The notes beneath the pieces were generated by a model. That model did not search any database, was not told where the DNA came from, and saw only the letters and a list, made by a program, of their open reading frames with translations. Below are positions 1 through 7,780 of a DNA stretch of 28,866 nucleotides, piece after piece; position 1 is the first letter of the stretch; every line of letters begins with the position of its first letter. Where the stretch lies: positions 1-28,866 of the forward strand of contig DAOUBT010000035.1 in NCBI GenBank assembly GCA_034432595.1, in the 5' to 3' direction. Position numbers and translations under genes: made by a program. This DNA is from DAOTZR01 sp034432595. GTDB taxonomy: Bacteria; Chloroflexota; Anaerolineae; B4-G1; SLSP01.

Positions 1-27
1 ACCCTGAAACAGCCGGTACCCCCTCAT

Positions 28-55
28 TTGCCAAATTTTAGTTTCCCTCTACAAT
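28..55 (+). promoter_or_regulatory. Sigma70-type promoter of the HD-fold gene
   Basis: TTGCCA at 28-33 and TACAAT at 50-55 are separated by 16 bases, a good match to the housekeeping consensus. The next gene on this strand starts at 122 behind a GGGAG ribosome site at 109-113. The gap 1-121 holds nothing else that I recognise. Confidence 0.6.
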
Positions 56-121
56 TATTCTACCTGCGGCATGGCAGCGCAGGTAAAGCCAACGGCATCC
101 ACCACAACGGGAGCGTAGCCA

Positions 122-715
122 ATGAAAGCTGGACTTGCAGATTGGGAAGGCGTGCGCGCCTACTTTTTGCAGCGCCTGGCCAATGATTTGCCCGCCAACC
201 TGCCGTTTCACGGCCTGCCACGCACACGGGATGACATCCTCCCGACGATTGAGCATTACATCACCAACGCGGGCCTGGAACCGGACGATGCGTTGCTTCT
301 GCGCACCGCCGCTTTGTTCTACAATGCCGGTTACTTAGAGCGCTACGAAGACAACGCTGCCGTTGCCGTGCGCATCGCGTCGGAGACCTTGCCCTCGTTC
401 GGCTACACCAGCAGTCAAATCGCCGCTATCGGCGCCATCATTATCGCCACGCAGCCCCCCCAGCGCCCGCTCACCTATCTCGCGGAACTCCTGTGCGACA
501 CGGACAAAGATTACTTAGGCCGCGAGGACTATTTCAGCGTGAGCGAAGCGCTACGCTTAGAGCTGATGGCACACGGACGCTTCTACTCGCAAAACGCCTG
601 GCGTGAACAGCAAGTCCAGGAACTCAGCAACCACAGCTACTTTACTGACCTCGCCCGCCGCCTGCGAGATTATGGCAAAAAACTCAATCTGGCCCGCCTG
701 ATGGATAAACGATAG
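122..715 (+). CDS. HD-domain-like protein lacking the HD dyad
   Basis: This 197-residue soluble protein has the layout of small predicted metal-dependent HD phosphohydrolases. It has a helix rich in Leu/Ala (about 57-66), an acidic EDN stretch (76-78) where the family has EN/H, and a well kept CDTDKDYLGRED segment at 125-136. In active relatives the first helix ends in a His-Asp pair, and here that position reads Tyr67-Asn68 (LFYNAGY). The usual upstream YHxxxHT ligand segment is also altered (FHGLPRTRDD, 29-38). I infer a fold that is kept with metal catalysis probably lost, perhaps as a nucleotide-binding or regulatory protein. The start is supported by GGGAG at 109-113. It stands alone and converges on the operon that ends at 771. 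Confidence 0.6.
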   Translation: MKAGLADWEGVRAYFLQRLANDLPANLPFHGLPRTRDDILPTIEHYITNAGLEPDDALLLRTAALFYNAGYLERYEDNAAVAVRIASETLPSFGYTSSQIAAIGAIIIATQPPQRPLTYLAELLCDTDKDYLGREDYFSVSEALRLELMAHGRFYSQNAWREQQVQELSNHSYFTDLARRLRDYGKKLNLARLMDKR

Positions 716-750
716 CGCAACCCAGGCTACTTAAGCTGACACCCAGCAAC

Positions 751-777
751 GCCGGAAAGCCGGCATAGCGTTATTTT
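751..777 (+). terminator. Weak hairpin between convergent genes
   Basis: GCCGG (751-755) and CCGGC (760-764) form a 5 bp stem with a 4-base loop. A short T-rich stretch (TTATTTT) follows at 771-777. It lies just after the plus-strand gene that ends at 715 and touches the stop codon of the minus-strand gene. The stem is short, so terminator function is uncertain. Confidence 0.3.
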
Positions 778-1673
778 CCCTTTTGCAAACGCTGCCGCAG
801 CTTCGGCGGAACACGCCCGACGCGCTCCAGCTTCGCCAGCACCTCCTGCGGATCGAGGGGCGGTGCAGTCTCCTCCGCCGACGTTGCCGCCGAGCTTTCC
901 GGCAAAACAGACGGCGCCGCGGCGCTATCCAACCAGCTCGCCAGACGCTCCAGCTCCCCATAACGCGCGTGCGGCAGCGAGCCTAAGGCCTCTTCCACCC
1001 CGCGATGGAATACGACAAACTCTGCCGCAGCCAGGGCAACCTGCTCCAGGAAAGGCATCCATTCCGGGATGGCGGGAGCGGGCGGCGGAAGCGGCGTCAG
1101 GGCAATCAGACGCTGCTCCGCCAGCAGCGCTTGCTGATGCGGCGTTGGCGTCCAGGATTCACTGCCGCCGCGCAGCCAGAGCAGCACCTCGCCTTCTGTC
1201 GCCTGCAGCTCTTCCAACAGCAGATCCGCCACAGGACTGCCCTCGAACACGGCAGGGAGCACGGGTTCACCGGCCAACATCCCCACCGCCTCACGCGCCA
1301 TCTCCTGTGCCGCCTCATCCAGGTCTTCGGGCGGCAGGTAGATGAGGGGGCGCGTCAACAGATGCGTTGCCCCCTGCACAAAAAGCAGCGCGGGGCGCAT
1401 CACCTCGGCGAGGCGCAGCTTGAGGCCACGCGGATAGAGCGGCTCATCCCAACGCAAGGCCGGCACATCCGGCAACACCGCGGGCCGGGGACGTAGCCCC
1501 TGCGCCTCATCCGGTGTGAGGCCCCATTGCGCCGCAGCTTGCGGGAGCTGATTCAGCACCGTCTCCAGTGAAACGCCCTGCGCCTGCCAGCGCGCTAAGA
1601 GGGCCTTCGCCCGCGGCGGACGCAGACCGCTGTTGAAAATAAACCACACCCATAAGCGCGTGGTCTCGCTCAT
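771..1673 (-). CDS. Divergent DprA-like (Rossmann-fold) protein
   Basis: The protein has 300 residues and no signal peptide or membrane helix. Residues about 72-100 (a YPRGL segment, then PALLFVQG) resemble the entry to the DprA/Smf Rossmann domain, where Tyr-Pro and a Leu-x-x-x-Gly strand are typical. The EFVVFHRGVEEALG stretch near 217-230 resembles the family's V-x-E-A-x-x-S-G-S-L helix. The diagnostic G-S/T-R loop, the SGxAxGID motif and the RNR motif are missing, so DNA-loading activity in transformation cannot be assumed. The C-terminus (about 243-300) has a low-complexity Ala/Ser/Glu linker, then a short basic helical tail. The start codon overlaps the dtd stop by 4 bases (ATGA), so the two are co-translated. 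It is the last gene of the operon. It could equally be an unrelated Rossmann-like protein. Confidence 0.45.
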   Translation of the reverse strand: MSETTRLWVWFIFNSGLRPPRAKALLARWQAQGVSLETVLNQLPQAAAQWGLTPDEAQGLRPRPAVLPDVPALRWDEPLYPRGLKLRLAEVMRPALLFVQGATHLLTRPLIYLPPEDLDEAAQEMAREAVGMLAGEPVLPAVFEGSPVADLLLEELQATEGEVLLWLRGGSESWTPTPHQQALLAEQRLIALTPLPPPAPAIPEWMPFLEQVALAAAEFVVFHRGVEEALGSLPHARYGELERLASWLDSAAAPSVLPESSAATSAEETAPPLDPQEVLAKLERVGRVPPKLRQRLQKGK

Positions 1674-2119
1674 GCTTTTTCCTCTTTCTCAATGAAGATG
1701 GTCACCGGACCATCGTTGAGTAAAGCCACCTCCATGTGCGCGCCAAACACCCCCGTCGCTGTGGGGACCCCTTCTTCCTCCATAGCAGCGACGAAAACGC
1801 GCACCAGAGGCTCGGCCACATCCGGCAGCGCCGCTTCGGTAAAAGAGGGACGAAAACCGCTGCCAATATCGCCGTAGAGCGTGAATTGCGAAACGACAAG
1901 AGCGGCACCGCCCGTTTGCCGCACGGAGAGGTTCATTTTACCTGCCGCGTCACTGAAGATGCGCAGGTTGGCCGTCTTGTGCGCCACCCAGCGCGCCACC
2001 GCCGGCGTGTCGCCGCGTCCGACCCCCAGCAGGACGAGCAACCCCGGCCCGATTTCGGCCACCGTCACCCCATCCACGTTGACCCGCGCATACGTGACCC
2101 GTTGAATCAACGCGCGCAT
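1670..2119 (-). CDS. dtd: D-aminoacyl-tRNA deacylase
   Basis: Dtd hydrolyses D-amino acids wrongly attached to tRNA, a cytosolic proofreading step. The 149-residue product begins MRALIQRVTYARV and carries both family hallmarks: SQFTLYGD, close to the usual SQFTL-x-x-D, and NDGPVTIF near the C-terminus, which contains the Gly-Pro segment that screens chirality. An in-frame ATG at 2165-2167 would add 16 Trp-rich residues inside acpS. The start at 2119 is preferred because GGGAGG lies 8 bases upstream (minus strand, about 2128-2133) and the protein then begins as the family does. It starts one base after the acpS stop and overlaps the next gene by 4 bases. Length and motifs are normal. Confidence 0.95.
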   Translation of the reverse strand: MRALIQRVTYARVNVDGVTVAEIGPGLLVLLGVGRGDTPAVARWVAHKTANLRIFSDAAGKMNLSVRQTGGAALVVSQFTLYGDIGSGFRPSFTEAALPDVAEPLVRVFVAAMEEEGVPTATGVFGAHMEVALLNDGPVTIFIEKEEKA

Positions 2120-2120
2120 T

Positions 2121-2504
2121 TCAGCATCCTCCCATAGCCACCACAAAGGCCAGCGCCAAACCGCCATCGTGCGTGAGGCTCACACTCCACTCTGTGAGAC
2201 CCTGCCGCGTTGCCAGCTCCGCTGCCCGTCCGTGCAAAACCACGTAAGGTTTACCGTACACATCGTTGAGCACTTCCACCTCGTGCCAGCCGATGCCCGC
2301 CGGAGAGAGCAGCCGCATCCCCACCCCCAGGGCCTTCGCCGTCGCCTCCTTGGCGGCGAAGCGCGCCGCTAACTCCGCCACCCGTCCACGGGCGTAGAGC
2401 CGCTCGCGCGGCGTGTAGACGCGCTCCAGGAAACGCTCGCCGTGCCGCGTCAGCGCCTCCTGCAAGCGCGCAATGTCCACCACATCCGTGCCGCAGGTCA
2501 ACAT
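2121..2504 (-). CDS. acpS: Holo-[acyl-carrier-protein] synthase
   Basis: AcpS transfers 4'-phosphopantetheine from CoA to the serine of apo-ACP, activating fatty acid synthesis. The 127-residue protein has the N-terminal GTDVVDI motif (Mg-binding Asp, D7), the RFAAKEATAKALG motif (48-60, metal-binding E53) and a C-terminal SLTHDGGLALAFV strand. The last is usually S-x-S-H and here is S-L-T-H. The size is typical for the trimeric AcpS type. The gene overlaps the 3' end of the upstream M16-like gene by 7 bases and is followed one base later by dtd, so translation of the operon is coupled. Confidence 0.93.
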   Translation of the reverse strand: MLTCGTDVVDIARLQEALTRHGERFLERVYTPRERLYARGRVAELAARFAAKEATAKALGVGMRLLSPAGIGWHEVEVLNDVYGKPYVVLHGRAAELATRQGLTEWSVSLTHDGGLALAFVVAMGGC

Positions 2505-3775
2505 GGCAAATCCGGCCCTGCCATGGCCAGGGCGTAGCGTTCCGGATCAAGCCAGCGTTGCGCCGCTGCCTGCACATCCGCCGGCCCCAGGCCCAGAATG
2601 AGGTCACGATAACGCTGCAGGTAATCCAGCCCTAACTGATGCCGCTCAATGTTGAGAAGCGCCCGCGCCACGCCCTCGTTTGTCTCCAGTTGCAACGGCA
2701 GACTTCCCACCAGCATGGATTGACTATCGGATAGTTCATCCTGCGGCACCGGCTCCTCGCGCAGACGGCGTATCTCCTGCAGGATGAGCGCCTGCGCTTT
2801 GCGCGCCTGCGCCGGGTCCACTCCGGCGATGACCTGCCAGGGGGCAGGTCCAGGGCCGCCTTCCAGCACACTGTAAACGTAATAGGCCAGGCCGTTCTCC
2901 TCGCGCACCACCTTGCCCAGGCGCCCCATCATCCCAAACACGCCGAGCACCGTATTCGCCAGGTGCGCAGACAGGAAGTCTGGCTCTTTACGCGCCGGGC
3001 CACGCCAGCCCAGGCGCAAATCCACCTGCGTTTTTTCGGGGATGAAGATGTGCTGTTCGCGGCGCTCCAACGGCGGCAGCACGGGCAAGGCCGGCATGGG
3101 CGGACGTTGCGCGCGCCAATCACCGAACGCCGCCTCGACCTGTGCCAGCGCCTCCGTGGCCTTGACCGCGCCCACGATGACGATAACCATGCCCTGTGGC
3201 GCAAAGCGGGTCCGATGGAACTGCACCAGGTCCTCGCGCGTGATGCGGGCAATCGTCTCCGGATAGCCCAGATTGCTGCGACCATAGGGATGGTCGCGGG
3301 TATAGAGCAGCTCATTGAAAAGCAACGCGGCCATGCGCTGCGTGTCGTGGGCGCGCTCTAACAAGTCCGTGTTGATTTCCGCGCGCACCTTTTCGACCTG
3401 TTCAGCATCAAAAGCCGGCTCGCGCAGGATGTCGCTCAAGATGTCGAGAAGATGCGCGAAGGTTTCACTCAGGCCCTTGCCACCAAAAAAGGTGCTGTGT
3501 TCGCTGACGTCAAGGCTGACGCTCAGGGCCTCGCTTTCCAGTTCCTCGTACAACACCGCAAAGGGACGACGGCGCGTCCCTCGTTCCATCACGTCCGCGC
3601 AGAATCCCGCCAGGCCCGCCTGTTCCGGCGGATCGTCTATGCTGCCCACGGCAAGATAGCCGCGCACCACCACCGCAGGGCTATCGAAATTCTCGCGCAC
3701 CAGAACAGTCACGCCGTTGGGCAAAACCTGCCGCACGACAGTTTGCGGCCCCGGCAGGGATTGGGTTTTACGCAT
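2498..3775 (-). CDS. M16-family peptidase homologue without the zinc site
   Basis: This 425-residue protein has the two-halved M16 (pitrilysin/insulinase) architecture: an N-terminal beta strand LPNGVTVLVREN, a helix with L-x-G-x-x-x-x-x-M-x-R-G-T (55-66), and the C-half motif EENGLAYYVYS near 300-310, which in active pairs contributes substrate-binding residues. The catalytic H-x-x-E-H is replaced by G57-F-C-A-D61, so it cannot bind zinc there. It resembles the inactive partner of a heterodimeric M16 pair. No catalytic partner lies in this window. There is no signal peptide, so it is predicted cytosolic. It starts at an ATG with GAGGAGG 5 bases upstream and leads the operon M16-acpS-dtd-DprA-like. 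Confidence 0.85.
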   Translation of the reverse strand: MRKTQSLPGPQTVVRQVLPNGVTVLVRENFDSPAVVVRGYLAVGSIDDPPEQAGLAGFCADVMERGTRRRPFAVLYEELESEALSVSLDVSEHSTFFGGKGLSETFAHLLDILSDILREPAFDAEQVEKVRAEINTDLLERAHDTQRMAALLFNELLYTRDHPYGRSNLGYPETIARITREDLVQFHRTRFAPQGMVIVIVGAVKATEALAQVEAAFGDWRAQRPPMPALPVLPPLERREQHIFIPEKTQVDLRLGWRGPARKEPDFLSAHLANTVLGVFGMMGRLGKVVREENGLAYYVYSVLEGGPGPAPWQVIAGVDPAQARKAQALILQEIRRLREEPVPQDELSDSQSMLVGSLPLQLETNEGVARALLNIERHQLGLDYLQRYRDLILGLGPADVQAAAQRWLDPERYALAMAGPDLPC

Positions 3776-3796
3776 ACCACCTCCTCAAAGGTTTAT

Positions 3797-3856
3797 GGGG
3801 CGGGAGAGCGAAGCGAGGCCACTTATCAGCAGCGTTCAGCCCGCTCCCCCGTCCCC
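3797..3856. other. Imperfect inverted repeat after the GH57 lipoprotein gene
   Basis: GGGGCGGGAGAGCG (3797-3810) pairs with CGCTCCCCCGTCCCC (3842-3856), allowing one bulged base and one mismatch, with a loop of about 31 bases. It lies between the stop of the minus-strand GH57 gene (3873) and the start of the M16-like gene (3775). There is no T-run, so it is more likely an RNA 3'-end stabiliser or a dispersed palindrome than a classic terminator. Confidence 0.4.
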
Positions 3857-3872
3857 GGTTTCCACATGTTCG

Positions 3873-6800
3873 CTATTGCGCCTTAATCATCCCGATTTGC
3901 GCGAAATCATCCGGCCCCAGACCGTCCACGCTCGAAGCCGCCTTGTAAGTGCTCAGCATTTCCTCCTGCGTCGGCGTCGCCCCCTGCGGCCAGATCAGGT
4001 CCATGATGCGGGTGTGATTCGCATCCGCAGGCGCGCCGCCAAAGCGCCACTGCTGCGCCGAGGCTTCCACATCGCGCACGCGCCACACGCCGCTGGCGGG
4101 GTATCCTTCCTGACCCAGAACCGCCGCGGCATAAGCCCAATCCTGCGGATTGTCGCCCAGGACCGACTTCGGGACTTTGATGGTAACTTTGCTCTGACCC
4201 GGATCAGCAATGATGGTGAGCTGCGCATCCACCTGCTTCGGGCCTTCCGGCGTGGGCACGAACACGCCCGGCGTCCACCCTTCCACCCAGATGGCAAAAT
4301 CCCAGGCGTAGTCCTTGCTCAGCGCGGCGTTGCGTCCCGGCAGGAGCAGGCGCGCGCCGTTGGCCGGGCCGTCCTTATCAATGTAGATATCGAAGGTCTG
4401 CACCGCGACGCCGTTGGGCGATCCCCACGGGTTCTGTAATGGACCGCGCAAGGTGAAGCGGAAGACGATGTTCTTATCGTCATAGCTCACACTGAAGCTC
4501 GTCGCGTCAAACGCCCCAGCCTGGAAGACGGCATCCGTGGCGTAGGTGTAGGTCCCCGGCCCGTGGTCATCATTGCTGGGATCGCTCACCTCCAGCACCG
4601 GCGTGGTCAGGCCCAAATCGGGCACCACCACCAGGGAGGGACCGGACGCGGGAAGCACCTGCACATCCTGTTGCTGTTCCGCGCTGCCCTGACTGAAAAC
4701 AGCGCGCAATTGGATGCGATCGCCACTATCCGCCTGCGGCGCGAGCACCGCTAAGGGCAAAGCCAGCTCCAGCACTTTGCTATTGGCCTTGTAACCCACC
4801 TCAAACGTCTCGCCCGAAGGCGTCCAGGTCGTGCCGTCGAACGTGTAGAACTCCGCGGCCACCACCTTGCCGTTCCCGTCGAAGGTCACCGCTGCCAGGC
4901 GCGTCGCCCCGAAGCCCAACAAGGTCGTGGGCTTGCCGTACATCGAGAAAACGCTCTGCGCCTTGAACGGCGCGGGCGCGAGCAGGTAGATGCCCACCGT
5001 AGTGCGTCCCTGTTCGGACTGCGCCGCCGTGAGCGCGCCCCACTCCGCCATACCATCCACGCGGAGGTAGAGATGCTTCGCATCGAAGCCGTAGTAGAGG
5101 CGCGTCATGGGCAGGCTGCCCGCGGCCATGGCGCCACCCGTGGCCTCGTAGTAGCCCGCCGCGTCCCATTCACCTTCCGCCGCCACGCCGTCCAGCTTCG
5201 GCGCGATGAGCGCCTTCGCTGCCTGTTGGGCTGCCGCCGGCGCCTGCGCGATAATGGGCACATCCAGCCAGTCGGGCGGCGTTTCGCCCAAAGCCAGGTA
5301 GACTTGCTTGAGCGTGTCGCGGTACTGTTTATCGAAATCCTCATCCGCGCCGGAATTCTGGTCCGTGCCGTACCACCAGAACCAGTCGGAACCTTCGGCG
5401 ATGAGCATATAGGTCCTGGCCTGCTCTAACGCCTCGGCGCTCGGCGCCTGACGCTGTCCGCGCTCGAACTTCGCCAGGAAGTCGCGCACCTGCAGCAGAT
5501 AGGTCCACGCGCGGTTTTCCTCCTCCTCCCCAATCCAGGTGGAGAAGTCGTGATTAATCCAGGAACCGGCCCAGAGGTTATCAATCTTCGCGCTCGGCTC
5601 GCTGGGGAACTTATCCAGATATTCCGAGGGCGTCACGGTGACGATGGTCTTATCCTCAGAAAGGAGCTGATAGAGCGTGTTGAGGAACTCTTTCCCGTCG
5701 TTGTCGTAATACTCCCAGGCATTTTCGCCATCGAGAATGACCGTGACCAGGTTCGGACCGGTAGATCCTTCCGCCTTGAGCTGGTCATGGATGGCGTGCA
5801 CGCGGTTGATGAAGTCCTGTGCCGCGAGCTTGCCCGGCATTCCGGAGTACGTAAAGCCGACCTTGTCGGAAATCACCACATCACGGAACACCATGGCCAC
5901 CGGGATATTGCGGCTTCCCACCACAGTGTAGGGACGATAGAGCTTGTCCGCCTGCTGCACCACGTCTTTGGTGTTGCGGGTAAAGCTATCCAGGCCGATG
6001 GATTTGGCCAGCACGCCTTCATCGGAGGCCATCCAGCGGATACCCGCCAGGCCCACCATGTTGACGATGAGCTGATCCACAGAACCTTCCGCCGGCCACA
6101 TCCCCCGCGGTGCCCGACCGAAATGCTCCTGATAAAGCGCCACGCCGCGCTCAATCTGTTCCACCGCATCCTGACCGTAGCGGAAAGGAGGCGTGGGCAG
6201 TTCAGCCTCGGACATGGCAATCTTCGCCAGGCCCGTATCCACCAGCAAAGGCAGGATGGGGTGAGCGAAGGGCGTCATCGTGACCTCGATTTGCCCGGCA
6301 TCCTGCAACTTCTTGTGGATGGGAATGACCTCGCCGATGAGGCGCTGATGCTCCTGCAACACAATCGCCTTATCCGCCTCGGTGAAATCGCGTCCCTTAG
6401 CCACCAGATCAGCCAATGGAGGCTGCGCCAGGAAGTCGGGATCCGTCCATCCCAGGTTGAAGAGCACCTGCAAATCCAGGTAATCCTGCGCGGTGTAAGC
6501 ATTCACCTCATTGAGGTCAGAGGGGCGCTTATCGCGCAGCTCAACATAGCGCGGGAAACGCTGGATAATCTTGGGGTTAATGTCGAAGAAGTAACGCAGA
6601 ATAAAACGCTTCTGCTCATCCGTCAATTGATTGGCGGGGATTTCGGTGTGGACCCAGTAAGCATCTTTGGTGCCCGATTGGAGATCATCCAGCTGCCGGA
6701 TAAGGCTTGGCGTGAGGTTGAAGGTCACGTGTACCTTGGGATATTTCTCCAGCATGGCCGCCATATCCACATAGTCTTTGGCCGCGTGGAGGCGCACCCA

Positions 6801-7025
6801 GGGTTTGGCGTAGATGCCGGTTTGCGGATCTTTGAAATACACCGGCTGATGCTGATGCCAGATAATCGCCAGGTAGATGACATCTTCCGCCGTCGGTTCG
6901 GCGGTTGGGGCCGTCGTCGCCGGCGGGGTTGTTGGAGATGCCGTCGGTTCGGCCGTAGGTTTGGGACCACATGAGGTTAAAAGCAGCACCACAATCAACA
7001 GGAGACTTAGCCAGCTACGTCGCAT
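3873..7025 (-). CDS. Secreted GH57 amylopullulanase-like lipoprotein
   Basis: This 1050-residue protein probably cleaves alpha-glucans outside the cell. Residues 1-19 are a lipoprotein signal peptide with lipobox LTSC (Cys19), followed by a Pro/Thr/Ala linker (21-47). The GH57 catalytic domain begins with IIWHQHQPVY (54-63) and FNLTPSLI. The nucleophile is probably Glu313 in GMWPAEGSVDQ and the acid/base Asp432 in ILDGEN, matching GH57 conserved regions 3 and 4. From about 610 there is a beta-rich region, then a module at about 805-1030 with YIDKDG, AWDFAIWVEGW and GVWRVRDVEA, which resembles the C-terminal binding module of glucodextranase and archaeal GH57 pullulanases. A GAGGAGG ribosome site precedes the ATG. 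It has its own promoter just downstream of the rhodanese gene. Exact substrate (starch, pullulan or glycogen) is inferred. Confidence 0.88.
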   Translation of the reverse strand: MRRSWLSLLLIVVLLLTSCGPKPTAEPTASPTTPPATTAPTAEPTAEDVIYLAIIWHQHQPVYFKDPQTGIYAKPWVRLHAAKDYVDMAAMLEKYPKVHVTFNLTPSLIRQLDDLQSGTKDAYWVHTEIPANQLTDEQKRFILRYFFDINPKIIQRFPRYVELRDKRPSDLNEVNAYTAQDYLDLQVLFNLGWTDPDFLAQPPLADLVAKGRDFTEADKAIVLQEHQRLIGEVIPIHKKLQDAGQIEVTMTPFAHPILPLLVDTGLAKIAMSEAELPTPPFRYGQDAVEQIERGVALYQEHFGRAPRGMWPAEGSVDQLIVNMVGLAGIRWMASDEGVLAKSIGLDSFTRNTKDVVQQADKLYRPYTVVGSRNIPVAMVFRDVVISDKVGFTYSGMPGKLAAQDFINRVHAIHDQLKAEGSTGPNLVTVILDGENAWEYYDNDGKEFLNTLYQLLSEDKTIVTVTPSEYLDKFPSEPSAKIDNLWAGSWINHDFSTWIGEEEENRAWTYLLQVRDFLAKFERGQRQAPSAEALEQARTYMLIAEGSDWFWWYGTDQNSGADEDFDKQYRDTLKQVYLALGETPPDWLDVPIIAQAPAAAQQAAKALIAPKLDGVAAEGEWDAAGYYEATGGAMAAGSLPMTRLYYGFDAKHLYLRVDGMAEWGALTAAQSEQGRTTVGIYLLAPAPFKAQSVFSMYGKPTTLLGFGATRLAAVTFDGNGKVVAAEFYTFDGTTWTPSGETFEVGYKANSKVLELALPLAVLAPQADSGDRIQLRAVFSQGSAEQQQDVQVLPASGPSLVVVPDLGLTTPVLEVSDPSNDDHGPGTYTYATDAVFQAGAFDATSFSVSYDDKNIVFRFTLRGPLQNPWGSPNGVAVQTFDIYIDKDGPANGARLLLPGRNAALSKDYAWDFAIWVEGWTPGVFVPTPEGPKQVDAQLTIIADPGQSKVTIKVPKSVLGDNPQDWAYAAAVLGQEGYPASGVWRVRDVEASAQQWRFGGAPADANHTRIMDLIWPQGATPTQEEMLSTYKAASSVDGLGPDDFAQIGMIKAQ

Positions 7026-7086
7026 TCCAACCTCCTCTTGTGATAAGTTAGGAAATCATCGGAGCGCCTTCCGGTGCCCTTCCAGG

Positions 7087-7114
7087 ATTATAAAACAGAA
7101 CTGTCAGGCGCAAA
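7087..7114 (-). promoter_or_regulatory. Promoter of the GH57 lipoprotein gene
   Basis: On the minus strand TATAAT (7087-7092) has TTTGCG (7109-7114) 16 bases upstream. The -10 is perfect and the -35 is weak. It lies in the short gap before the rhodanese stop codon and about 60 bases ahead of the GH57 start. Confidence 0.5.
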
Positions 7115-7119
7115 ATGGG

Positions 7120-7560
7120 CTAAGGTTCAACCGGATACCCCGCTGCCGTCCAGGCGCGCATCCCGCCCAGCATGTTGTGAACATTGGCGAAACCCTGCTG
7201 ACGCAGATACGCATAAGCCTGTGCGCTGCGGTTGCCGCTGCGGCACACCAGAATCACCTGCGTATCACGGGGTACATCCTTCACCCGCTGCTCCAACTCG
7301 CTCAAGGGAATGAGCAGCGCACCAGGGATATGGCCGGCCTTGTACTCGTCCACCTCGCGCACATCCACAATCGTCACCCCCGGCTGCTGATACACGGCGT
7401 GGACTTCCTCAACGCTCACGTCCGCAGCCAATGTCACTGCAACCGTCGGCACTGCCGGGGCCGCAGTCATCGGCGCTGCCGGGGTCGCGGTACAGCCGCT
7501 CAATCCCCAGGCCAAAAAACTCGCCAGCACCAACATCAAACCCATCCAACGTCGTGCCAT
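7120..7560 (-). CDS. Rhodanese-domain lipoprotein
   Basis: This 146-residue protein has a lipoprotein signal peptide with lipobox LSGC (Cys23) and a short Ala/Pro/Thr linker. It also has one rhodanese domain with VDVREVDEYKAGHIPGA and the active-site loop CRSGNRS (Cys106). Single-domain rhodaneses of this kind move or sense sulfane sulfur, and this one would sit on the outer face of the membrane. An upstream in-frame ATG (7605) would add 15 residues before the signal peptide. The ATG at 7560 is chosen because it gives a normal signal sequence and has AAGGGGGA about 7 bases upstream. It runs toward the GH57 gene, which has its own promoter. The partner and substrate are unknown. Confidence 0.85.
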   Translation of the reverse strand: MARRWMGLMLVLASFLAWGLSGCTATPAAPMTAAPAVPTVAVTLAADVSVEEVHAVYQQPGVTIVDVREVDEYKAGHIPGALLIPLSELEQRVKDVPRDTQVILVCRSGNRSAQAYAYLRQQGFANVHNMLGGMRAWTAAGYPVEP

Positions 7561-7627
7561 GGTCAAGATCCCCCTTAAAAGCGAACTAAACTTGGGCCAG
7601 CGCAACCCACGCCGCCCTGCTTTTCTG

Positions 7628-7636
7628 ATTATATCA
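7628..7636 (-). promoter_or_regulatory. Extended -10 promoter of the rhodanese gene
   Basis: On the minus strand TGATATAAT (7628-7636) is an extended -10 element inside an AT-rich island (7621-7670). No convincing -35 is present, which is normal for extended -10 promoters. It faces away from the rightward promoter at 7664. Confidence 0.5.
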
Positions 7637-7663
7637 TAAAAATTTCTTTTTTATTTGCGGGAG

Positions 7664-7669
7664 TATAAT
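7664..7669 (+). promoter_or_regulatory. Rightward -10 box for the CxxC protein and kimA operon
   Basis: A perfect TATAAT at 7664-7669 lies in the same AT-rich island as the opposite promoter. The -35 region is not consensus. Predicted initiation near 7676 coincides with the first base of the leader hairpin. Confidence 0.5.
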
Positions 7670-7675
7670 AGATTC

Positions 7676-7721
7676 ATGCCAAAACAACCCGTGAGGGCGT
7701 AGCACAGGCTGTTTTTGGCAT
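7676..7721 (+). promoter_or_regulatory. Stem-loop at the 5' end of the leader
   Basis: ATGCCAAAA (7676-7684) pairs exactly with TTTTGGCAT (7713-7721). CA/TG and CC/GG pairs extend the stem inward around a bulge and a mismatch. The start of transcription predicted from the -10 at 7664 falls at the first stem base, so the RNA would begin with a hairpin. The coding start is 60 bases further on. It may protect the 5' end or be regulatory. No known riboswitch is recognised. Confidence 0.45.
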
Positions 7722-7780
7722 CACCCGGCCCATAGAGGGCCATGTGATCACGCAAGAAAATCTGGCTTGAGGAGGAAACC

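Noticed and set aside
5550..6974. 474-codon open frame opposite the GH57 lipoprotein
   Set aside because: It is antisense to a gene with clear motifs and signal peptide, and its product is rich in His/Arg/Gln as expected from a shadow frame of a GC-rich gene.
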